A DNA stretch of 64,000 nucleotides from Luidia sarsii. Its lineage: Eukaryota > Echinodermata > Asteroidea > Paxillosida > Luidiidae. Positions 55,771-64,000 of this stretch are shown one piece after another. Both the position numbers and the translations under genes were made by a program. Positions within the stretch are counted from its first letter, which is position 1. Each line of letters starts with the position of its first letter. The notes below the pieces were generated by a model, which did no database searches, had not been told where the DNA came from, and saw only the letters and a program-made list of their open reading frames with translations. Where the stretch lies: the NCBI GenBank assembly GCA_949987565.1, contig OX465102.1:28207768-28271767 (forward strand). The letters run 5' to 3'.

Positions 55771-57005
55771 TTATAATGATTACAATCGTATCTACACGAC
55801 TACGGCTCATTGCACATTATACTCAATCCTGCGCTCTGCACCCTGTAGATTGTGTGACGTAATATCGCAATTATACCGTAACAACAGAGGCAAGCCACTG
55901 TCTCACAAATTACGGGTCACATTTGTTGTTTTTTTAACGCCCTATTCCTGTCACCAGAATGCAAACTAATGAGCAAATGGCCAGATGAGGTCGCTGTTCA
56001 TCGGTTATTTTTGTCCATTCCACTCAGAGTGAAATACAGGTAGCGGAAATTGAAAATAAACATGAATAACGGGGAAGGACCGCCAACTTAAATTCCCTCG
56101 GTACATACACCGTGCAGCGGACATTACGTGTAGGCCTACGTGTCTTGTATATTCGGACAATGCATAATATAGTCTGTATTGGTGAGTCGGTATTACGACG
56201 AGCGTTGGCAGTAAGGTTACATAGAGAGGTATAGTGTGACTATAATAGAGTAAGTTCTAGCGAGCACTACCCAGGAACGACACAACTACTTTCAAAATGT
56301 AAAATGTATGGAAAAATATCCGAGAAATATAAGTAAACTACCACGGTACGTATATTGGACGAAGGCCAACACCTTCACGAAGGAGGGTGCCCACTGTTTT
56401 GGGGGAACAGGTTTCCAGAGAATCTTTTGACACATTTTCCTTATTAGGTTTGTCCTGGGCATCGTATACTCTCCAATGATTTAGAAGTCGAAATTATTTT
56501 TGGCAACCTTTCCGACGGCAGGGCGTCGGCGATAACACTGCAGATACCATACTCTTATCGCATGGCAGTCTGTATTAACTGTCACTAATAAATAATAGGC
56601 GGAGCTCCAAACGCTCAGCTATCGCCTAACAAAACACTTGGCACCGGTAAACTGTACAGTGTGGTTATCATTAATCATTATGCTGTAAGAATAGATACGA
56701 CGACCTCTGTCTGTCCTTTTCATCACTATAGGAGAAGAAAATATATCACATATTATATATGAATCCATAAGTCACACAAAACTGGTGCAAACGGCTTACT
56801 GATTACGTCTATTACCGAAATGCAAACCAATGACCATTCTGCCTTTGGGAAAGGTCTTGCTAGAACTGGCACTGATTAACAGACCCTCCATTTTCCTGAG
56901 TTTGAAATAATCCTGGAACCAAGTATACATTACATGCCGTACAATATACTAACAGGCTTTTCATTCGAAGGTTATTTGCCGCTGGCGTGATTCCGGTTTG
57001 AAATA
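55771..57005. other. No gene; possible Penelope-like scrap
   Basis: At 56836-56875 CATTCTGCCTTTGGGAAAGG then TCTTGCTAGAACTGG resembles the Penelope-like 3' terminus in plus orientation. Nothing else is recognised. Confidence 0.35.
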
Positions 57006-57261
57006 TGTGATCCGGCACAGCGACATGAGGATTATCCCACCAAAACACTTTTCGAGTAAACAACGCCTAAAGTCAAAGTATCTTCTCAATAATATTCGAT
57101 TAAAAATATTTTTTATTTATTTTTTTATTTTCGGAAAGTTAATGTATTGGAGGAAATTTTGATATCATTTGAAAGCTAATGGTGTACTCTTTCACATCAT
57201 TAGAGAATCTGAAAATCTCAAAGGTGGGGGTTATTTCTTCATTATGATGTGCCGGGTCACA
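57006..57261. mobile_element. Family A MITE, short form
   Basis: The ends are TGTGATCCGGCACAGC and GATGTGCCGGGTCACA, with TA on both sides. It is 256 bp, in the same orientation as copies 1 and 2. Confidence 0.87.
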
Positions 57262-57715
57262 TATGACCAATATTCATTTCCCTTTAATGAATACAACCGA
57301 CGGGATATTTTCTTAATATCATAATACGACGAGGAGCCATGTGGATGACGTTAAGTTTTTGTTTCCCCCTGAGGGGGGATACGATAAGATGAGTTCAATT
57401 CCGGAAAGTCGTTCAGGTTAATGCGATGGCCTCGGGTTATAAAGCCAAAAGTTGGATTCAATCTGAGGTATACGTGCACTGTCCACAGCGTCCTAGCCCG
57501 ACTGGTCTGACCAGGCCGAAGTGGTTAATCCGACTCCGAGTGACCCCCCCCCCCCGCCGGCTTGACCGACGAGCAACCCGTTTTCGCGTGGTTCGATCGG
57601 GAACGGGTCGTTTTCTATTATAGCCGGCCGCATGAATAATGTGGAACTCGGGTTCTTCTGTCGTTTTTTTTTTCAGAAAAAATATTTCTTGTTTGTTTTC
57701 ATAACCATTGTCTGT
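57262..57715. other. No gene recognised
   Basis: A C14 run lies near 57545. The short open frame at 57426-57623 has no domain. Confidence 0.35.
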
Positions 57716-57805
57716 GTCTTTTCTTGGCCTAAATATTATGTGCAGTGCTTTGATCTTTTTGAGAAGGGGCTCTATAAATACCCGTTATTATCGTCATTAT
57801 GAAAA
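57716..57805 (+). mobile_element. LINE or SINE 3' end fragment
   Basis: GTGCAGTGCTTTGATC, then GGGGCTCTATAAATACCCGT and TTATTATCGTCATTAT, follows the AGCGC...CTATATAAAT...(ATT)n pattern of L2-like termini. Confidence 0.45.
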
Positions 57806-57874
57806 AGGGGGATTTCTGAAAATGCACGTTTCAAAGCGGGACATTTTTTCCCTCTGAACTAATCGCAAGCAGTG

Positions 57875-58215
57875 AGTCTTCTGACGACGGCCAGAGTGCA
57901 CAGTGACCTACACACTGCCCGAATCGTTGATTTTATTTTCGCAGTGGCTGTTGTTACGGCAGTCGTCCGTGTGGTTCCCTGACTTCACAGTATTTGTCAG
58001 GATGTTTAGCTCTTGGAACCAGACTATCAGCTAATAGACTGGTTCAACCAGCCTGCAATGCTGAAGAAATACAATCAAGTCAGGGAACCACACGGACGAC
58101 TGCCGTAACAACAGCCACTGCGTTTTATTTTCAGAGCCACACTCCGTCTCAGAAGAGATGTGTCACGCGGTGTCACCGCAAACTTTCCACTTGGTACTCC
58201 CACCGTGCAAACCTT
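57875..58215 (+). repeat. Family K repeat split by a family B MITE
   Basis: The CTGACGA core (57881) and GGCCAGAGTGCACAGTG stem region, with GAATCGTTG, lie left of the MITE. TTTCAGAGCCACAC, GGTGTCACCGCAAACTTTCC and CACCGTGCAAACCTTCC lie to the right. The order is that of the uninterrupted copy at 28.4 kb. Confidence 0.65.
57940..58122. mobile_element. Family B MITE copy 3 with 9-bp target duplication
   Basis: This 183-bp element has CGCAGTGG...CCACTGCG ends. TTTTATTTT occurs exactly on both sides (57931-57939 and 58123-58131). Orientation is as in copy 2. Confidence 0.88.
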
Positions 58216-58269
58216 CCACGACTTATTCTGGGCACGATCCCTGGAGATCTATACGCGGCGGTCAAAGAT

Positions 58270-58790
58270 TATATTGTGCCCCCCATCACCCCGGTAAAGA
58301 TATAGTTGACAATTTGGGAAGGCCGCCATCTAAAGGACTGGATAGTTCAGGTGCTCAGTTCTGTACCCGAGTTCGCTGCGTGAGCCAGTGGCTTCACGTG
58401 CAGCGACCATGGCGCCTTCGCCTTGCCGTCAGTTCACTGCGCTGCCGGTGGAGTGATCACGAAACTCGTATTGGATGTCGACGATGCGAACCTGTTGAGG
58501 TGGGAGTTGATTGGGTTCGACTCCCATAAGCTCCCGTGTAAACGAGGCAGAGGGCGATGCATTTCCTTCCCTCGACACAGACTAGGCGGGGAAGACCCTG
58601 TGCATCTCTCTACTGTCTTCCATCCCCCCCAGTCGGACGTTCAATTTGTTTGCCCCGAACAAGCTCACCGGATCGAGTGGTATCGGGTTTCCTTTCGGAC
58701 GAGACACTCTCGATCGGCTTCCCCGATGAGGTATTAGTCCGTACTTCATTTGGGGAGTGGGATTTTTCAACGTCGCCAACTTACACATAG
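58270..58790 (+). repeat. SINE-like sequence with S1 body, B box and conserved tail
   Basis: Left part: CACCCCGGTAAAGATATAG and AGGCCGCCATCTAAAGGACT match S1. Middle: GGGTTCGACTCCC is a good pol III B box. Right part: GGTTTCCTTTCGGACGAGAC resembles the conserved 3' domain of some invertebrate SINEs. The parts may belong to one element or two adjoining ones. Confidence 0.45.
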
Positions 58791-61426
58791 TCGGGGGTCG
58801 AAAGTACATTTCTTTCTTCGTCTACTTACGAATATAAGAACCAAAGTATGATATTAGACTTTGGAGATCACTGTGCAGCAGCCATTCCGTGGCGGCTCCG
58901 CCCCCTTGCATCAAGCCATGGATATACTTGGTGGCCTATTGAGAGGGCAAGGTTGTGGTGACGTGACCAGCCGTTCGTTCTATCCTCGGCGCCACACTCA
59001 TCACAGGCGGGGCTTGGGGGACAGGGCCCCATCCGAGCAAAATGGCCAAGCGACCCACGCAACCCCTCGGGCACTCCAGGCCCAGGAATATCATTTCGTG
59101 GGACCATGTCCGATCGATCTCCGACGGTACTCAGAGAACGCTGCTTCGGGGCCAGGTTGCAACAAGTCTACTTTGCATATACGCAGTATCGAGTACTGCA
59201 CATGCTTGCTGGTATATATTTCACCACGTCACCTGTCCAAAGTGCTTCTTCCCAGATTGGTACGGTATTGAGAAAGTTAAGACTCCCCTTTCGTTATTTG
59301 CACACACACCACGCCGCAGCTCCGGGGTTCGTGGCACGTGAGCCTACCTACCACAATAGTGACTTGAAACCGATCGATTGGCAACAAAAGGCTTGTATCA
59401 TGTGCCGCACGTCAGGTGTACCGCCCAAGCATGGCGGCTGCAGGGATGACTGAAGTCCGCCATAGCTGGAGGGGGGTGGGGGAGGTCATCGCGCATGGAC
59501 CATTGTCCATTCGGGTAATCAAGTATCATTGGCTGATGCAAAGTCAGAGTGTGATTGGGCAACGACCCTTGGACAGGTGCGGTTCTACGAGGGGCTTTTG
59601 GGGTTTAAGCCCACCTCTACCCTCCACCGAGAATTCCTCCAAGCCCCCCCCCCCACAAAAAAAAAAGAAAAAAAAAAAAGACTGCCAGCTCGCGTAGATG
59701 TAGATCGTTGATTTTTTTTCAGTTTGAAAAAAAAAGTGTATGGAAATGGGCAAGTTCACGATATCTCACGCAAATGATACACCCAAATACAGTACAATGT
59801 GTAGGTAGCAACATCTTCTTGTGTAGGCCTGTAATGTTAAACGTCTAAAGCATAGTACGTTACCCTCAGTCGCCGACTAAGTGTTCGAGAGATTCCGAGA
59901 CCCTCTATCTCCATGCACTAGTAAGCTCCCATCCCGCCCTCCACCCTAAAACACAATCATTATGGTCTAGACTGGCGCCTGCCTCGGGTGTGAAAGGCTT
60001 CTACAGGTCTGGATACCATTCACGAACGTTAACGTTTCCGCTCGCACTGCATGCCGCTATACAGTCGTCCATCCATTCTCGCAACCATTCGATCCGTGAT
60101 CATATCTGACACACCAATATAGTCGTCGGGTGCCTGGCAAAAAAGGCATAAGTGCGTTCAGACGGCCAAATCGCTCTGTAGCATTCTGCTGGGAACAATT
60201 TCCGCGTCTGGTTATTTTTTGTGGCTTTTTAAAACTGGTGTTCACGTTATCATGACGTAATATTTGAACGCCGAACGTAGATAGGATTGAAGCGCGTAGA
60301 AAAAGAAGAAGAATATAATGGTTCATTAAAAAAACAATAGTGACCTTCTTTTGCCCTTATTCCCTTCTGCAAGGCACCCAACGCCATTATCATCTCAACA
60401 AAATCGACCTTCCTCGAATCCTGAGTTGCAAACTAACTACTTGACCAAAATGCTCACCTCACAAAAATGTAGAGGGCCCGTACGTGGTGTAGGTCAAAGC
60501 AGCGCCTTTCTCAAAAGTCTAATTTGGCCTATCATGAACGCAGGACCGTTCTCAGAAAAAATATTCCTGCCTGAGAAACGTCAGGCTAGCATATTGAAAC
60601 ATCAGGGCCTCTGCATTATAAAAACAGATACCCACATAGATCGCCAATGAGACCAGTTCTCGCTGCCTCGTGTAATCCATAAAAAAAATATTCCACTATT
60701 CCTACATGCAGTTCTTTCTATACCTAATAAATGCAACCGATGAAGGCATCGTGTTTCCCAGATTAATAGCGACAATCATTGGCTCCCATATCGCAAGATC
60801 AGTGGACTATGTTTACCAGTGTAGCGATAAGTAACTTATTTACAGAAAATGAGCAAACACTGTCACCATTTAAGTCACGGCTGACTGTAGGCCGCTGTAT
60901 ATATAAACACGTGTTTCTCAAAAGATGCGGGCTGTAAAATCGCCGTCTTGCAGAGTGCGTGGTGGTATTTACACAGCGGCACAAACACGTACCCCCCCCC
61001 CCACTTTACAGCACAAGCAACCTGCACACAGTCCTTCCTGTTCATGAAGGAAAATACTTCAAAAGCAAAATCCACTCGAATCTTTCATAATTATACTCCT
61101 CGAAAAAACAAAACAACCGCCGACCCTAAGTAATGCCCAACTCTCCCTATGGATCTGCCAGTAAAGGGACACTTTGTACACTTTCATGACACGAAATACG
61201 TTTCTACTTTATACATTTTACGCTATATATGTACACAGTTTCTCATCATGTTATGCCACTCCGTACCACCGTTCGTGATGCTCGCCCGCAACAAAACCTT
61301 AATAATAATGATTATATACATCCCTTCTTCTCAGGATCGCACTTCAATTTTTTTTTTATATTCACAAAAAGTCACAAATTCAGATTAAAGAGTCAAACGC
61401 CGTCTCCTACAAACGTCGAACGATTC
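58791..61426. other. No gene recognised
   Basis: A C9/A-rich low-complexity patch lies at 59645-59685. Near 60428-60515, TTGCAAACTAACTACTTGACC and GCCTTTCTCAAAAGTC faintly resemble Penelope-like tail sequence. Open frames up to 136 codons (58861-59271) overlap one another without domains. Confidence 0.4.
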
Positions 61427-61450
61427 GAATCCACCACACGACCTCGACCA

Positions 61451-61508
61451 GCTCGGTTGGTTTAGCGGTTACGGCATCTGCACTACACCGCAGGAGTCAC
61501 GCCCGAGC
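61451..61508 (+). repeat. Second tRNA-like SINE head, degraded
   Basis: It shares GCTCGGTTGG and the 5' flank CCACACGACCTCGACCAG with the copy at 20896, and the closing GCCCGAGC pairs with GCTCGGT. The B box is damaged (GGAGTCACGCC), so pol III transcription is unlikely. Confidence 0.5.
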
Positions 61509-62289
61509 TGCCTGGTTTTTTTTCCGGCAGGCAGTATGACAGAGTACTGAGCATGCAGTGTTTAATTACAAGCTATGAGCAGGGCAAACCCTGGTTGAAG
61601 TTCGAACGATCGCGTTAAGTGCTTCCTCTGATGGAAGAGGGAGGAATGAAAAAACAAATAGGTCTAATTTGAAAGCAAAGATAGGTCACTTTGAATTCAA
61701 AGTCGGTTCTTCAAATCAATAGCTTATGTGAAAGCCGAAATAATATCATGTTTTACTTTCCTGTAGACACCTCAAGTGGGTTTTCAATAATAACAATGAT
61801 CATTATTTTCACGGTAAATAAGGGTAAGAGAAGGTATTTTCAGAGGGGGGAACGAACATTCGGTCGGAGAAAACAGGCCTGTGTGTGACTGAAATGAGAA
61901 CCGATTCTTGCATTTGCGAGAAAAAAAAAATTCTGATCGATGACGGTTACTTTACACTAAGTCTGTGACTTTAGAAGGTTACTTATTTTACAGAGTAATT
62001 GTCAATATTTCATGCTCAAGTCCGAGCTCAATAGCTTCTTCCGTGGTGCTTATTCTCATATCAAGTCGACGGAAGTGCCGCGGGTCTTCTCCGGACGCTT
62101 CTTTATAATATCTCAGTGGATTTCCGTACTTTAGATTTTTCACTGGCAAAAGACGAACGAACTGTACAGTGTCGAACCCGTTAGACCTATAAAGTCCATG
62201 AATACCGCAGGTATTCGTGTCTGATTCGTTTTAACAGTTCTCGCTTGTTCCTTAGTCTCTAGAGGCAGTGACTGTGCTTCTTTTCTTTT
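61509..62289. other. Downstream of the GPCR gene, no gene recognised
   Basis: AT-rich sequence with a short open frame lacking domains. It presumably lies 3' of the minus-strand GPCR transcript. Confidence 0.4.
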
Positions 62290-62295
62290 TTTATT
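62290..62295 (-). promoter_or_regulatory. Candidate polyadenylation signal of the GPCR gene
   Basis: AATAAA on the minus strand, about 90 nt after the stop codon. The position is reasonable for a short 3' UTR. The sequence is A-rich, so chance occurrence is possible. Confidence 0.4.
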
Positions 62296-62384
62296 ATTAA
62301 GCTCGGAGGAAATACGTCTAGGAAATCAGAGCGAGTAATTTCGTGGGGCAATCAGGCGATTTTCAAGGACGCCTCTTCTGGGAT

Positions 62385-63491
62385 CTAGGCGAATTCGGTC
62401 ATTCGGGTGCGCGCCGAGGAGGCCTTAGAGGAAACGGTCGAGGCTCGCGGTCGATTGAAGCTCTTGTGGCTGCGAAAGCGACAGCAAAGAAAGGACTTGA
62501 TGTAGTGGCGATAGGTGGAGCTGACCACGGTGATGAGGATGGGGTTGACACAGGAGTTGGCGTAGGCGAGGACGTCCCCGATCAGCTTCAGGTACACCAT
62601 GAAGTTGGAGCTCATGAGCAGGCGAGGCCGGACCTGGAAGAGCACCTCGAAGACGGAGAAGGGCAGCCAGCAGACGGTGAAGAGCGCCACGATGGCCAGC
62701 ACCAGGTAGGCCAGGCGCTTGCGGGAGCTGATCTGCGACCGCTTGTCGTGCACCTCGCCGGGCAGGGCCCGGGTGCTCCTGATCAGCTTGCGGGAGACCA
62801 GGCAGTAGTAGCCGCTGATGACCAGCAGGGGCAGGAGGAAGAGGAGCAGGCAGCGGAGGATGGCGTGCAGCTGGCCCTCCAGCGAGAAGTGGTTGGCGTA
62901 GTTGCAGTAGCTGAAGTCCTCGTTGCCGCGCACGAAGGAGAAGATGACGGTGGGGATGGAGAGGACGATGCCCGCCAGCCAGATGGCGGCGATCACCAGG
63001 AGGGTGTAGCCGGCGCCCCGGGACCGCGGGTAGTTCATCGGCGTCACGATGGCCCGGTACCGGTCGTAGCTAAGCGCCACCATGGAGTAGATGGACACGG
63101 CCTGGGACACGATGACCGAGCCGAAGGAGAGCTTGCACAGGAGCCAGCCGAAGGGCCAGCGGAAGTACATCAGCTGGTACATCTTCAGGGGGACGCAGAT
63201 GGTCAGGATGAGGAGGTCTCCCACGGCCAGGTTGGCCAGCAAAGCGTTGGGGCGGTTTCGCATGGAGCGGTTCAGGGCCACGATGCAGATGATGCAGACG
63301 TTGCCCAGCACGCCCACCACCGTCAGCACCAGCATGGTGACGGCGATGATCATGATCACGTGGCTCTCCACGTCCTCCTCCACCTCCTCCACCAGACCGG
63401 CGGAAGAGGAGACGTCGTGAACGGCCATCGTGGCGTTCACCGAGGACTCCATCCGGACAGGGTCGTCCTCCCGTTGAGACTCAAGTCTCAG
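62385..63491 (-). CDS. Class A peptide GPCR, bombesin/endothelin-receptor-like
   Basis: Coding runs from ATG at 63452 to TAG at 62385, 355 residues in one exon. A splice acceptor (TTTGTTTTCAG) sits at 63492-63493, so a noncoding 5' exon lies further upstream, outside what I can place. The N-terminus has one N-glycosylation site (Asn6) and an acidic stretch. Seven hydrophobic helices carry Asn51 (TM1), LAVGD with Asp79 (TM2), Cys106 and DRY 130-132 (TM3), Trp158 (TM4), Cys183 in loop 2, Pro208 (TM5), CWLP 261-264 (TM6) and NSCVNPILI 299-307 (TM7). WPFG in loop 1 and Cys323-324 after TM7, a likely palmitoylation site, fit peptide receptors. The NPxxY tyrosine is isoleucine (Ile307). Best guess is a bombesin- or endothelin-type receptor coupling to Gq; the ligand is not shown by the sequence. 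The start is chosen because the longer frame begins inside the intron. Confidence 0.92.
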   Translation of the reverse strand: MRLESQREDDPVRMESSVNATMAVHDVSSSAGLVEEVEEDVESHVIMIIAVTMLVLTVVGVLGNVCIICIVALNRSMRNRPNALLANLAVGDLLILTICVPLKMYQLMYFRWPFGWLLCKLSFGSVIVSQAVSIYSMVALSYDRYRAIVTPMNYPRSRGAGYTLLVIAAIWLAGIVLSIPTVIFSFVRGNEDFSYCNYANHFSLEGQLHAILRCLLLFLLPLLVISGYYCLVSRKLIRSTRALPGEVHDKRSQISSRKRLAYLVLAIVALFTVCWLPFSVFEVLFQVRPRLLMSSNFMVYLKLIGDVLAYANSCVNPILITVVSSTYRHYIKSFLCCRFRSHKSFNRPRASTVSSKASSARTRMTEFA

Positions 63492-63493
63492 CT

Positions 63494-64000
63494 GAAAACA
63501 AATCATTAAACAGCAAAAAAAACCCACAGAGTTAGTCAACATACGAAAAATAAAGTGACTGTCAAAATGCGTTTGTTAGCCAATAAGGGGCCTGCAACTC
63601 TTCTGAATCAGTACGTCGTCTGAACTCTTCAGATTTCTACAGGCAACGTATCTTGGCACCATGATTTGTTTTCTTTTTTAACTGCGTTTCAGAGACGTTA
63701 ATGGTCACGTGCGAACTTCACAGTGTATAAGAGCGACAGGCAAAATCGTTTGCCTGAAACTTGGTCAGTTTTTTAATTATCAGAAACGTTTTGGAGTCTG
63801 ACGCTTTGCCGGAGAATTGGCAACAGCTGTAAATCTCAACAACCTCATCAATCTCATCAATGTTTATTCCTTCATGGATGGCCTAACCTGTCGCCACCAA
63901 TCTTCTGCCCATAATATGCATGGCACGCCTGATCGTATAGTGAGGTAACGCTCTGAAACGAACAAACTCTGATTGTCGTTCGAGTCACGTTGGAACCAAT
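63494..64000 (-). other. Intron and upstream region of the GPCR gene
   Basis: The polypyrimidine tract and AG next to the coding exon show that this is intronic. No upstream exon or promoter can be identified before the window ends. Confidence 0.55.

Noticed and set aside
62343..63509. 388-codon plus-strand open frame opposite the GPCR
   Set aside because: It is the antisense shadow of a GC-rich coding exon. Its His/Gly/Asp-rich composition has no domain, while the minus strand encodes a clear seven-helix receptor.

Overview
The window is animal nuclear DNA. It has genes split by GT-AG introns, a class A neuropeptide-type GPCR, a secreted discoidin protein, decayed LINE and Penelope-like retroelements, tRNA-derived SINEs and many short inverted-repeat transposons (MITEs). 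Degenerate CCCTAA repeats agree with a metazoan. The GPCR and discoidin types, and the repeat style, suggest a marine invertebrate, possibly an invertebrate deuterostome. I cannot name the species, and nothing here looks bacterial.

Only two genes look intact. (1) A five-exon plus-strand gene (10288-14478) whose exons join in frame to 261 codons: a signal peptide, a short unrecognised cysteine-containing region, and a complete F5/8 type C (discoidin) domain. Its stop codon falls in the first unit of a 20-bp minisatellite. (2) A minus-strand GPCR exon near the right edge (62385-63491): seven helices, DRY, CWLP, and NPxxI in place of NPxxY. It is bombesin/endothelin-receptor-like, and a splice acceptor lies just upstream of the start codon. 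A THAP-domain fragment at 23.8 kb carries a 4-nt frameshift and is probably a broken gene or exon.

The rest is mostly repeats. I define these families. A: TGTGACCCGGCACA ends, 12 copies in a short (~250 bp) and a long (~460 bp) form, one nested in another. B: CGCAGTGG ends, 9-bp target duplications. C: CATAGAGCTC ends, 8-bp duplications, hAT-like. D: ~354 bp, TTAA flanks. E: ends containing the ATGCAAAT octamer. F: GGCCGTTTACGA-type ends. G: GGGAAGCAC ends, 9-bp duplication. H and J: two medium repeats, each present as an inverted pair. K: a repeat with a hammerhead-ribozyme-like core. There are also Penelope-like fragments (one with a GIY-YIG region), four LINE fragments, tRNA-derived SINEs, and long simple tracts (CT, GA, GGGGA, GAGCT, GCATGGCAGG, and 20- and 21-bp minisatellites).

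Layout: 0-10 kb MITEs, K fold-back and Penelope debris; 10-15 kb discoidin gene and minisatellite; 15-28 kb MITEs, CT tract, GAGCT satellite and THAP fragment; 28-48 kb LINEs, SINEs, minisatellites and inverted repeat pairs; 48-62 kb MITEs, GA tract and long unannotated stretches; 62-64 kb GPCR. The two genes share no visible regulation or pathway.
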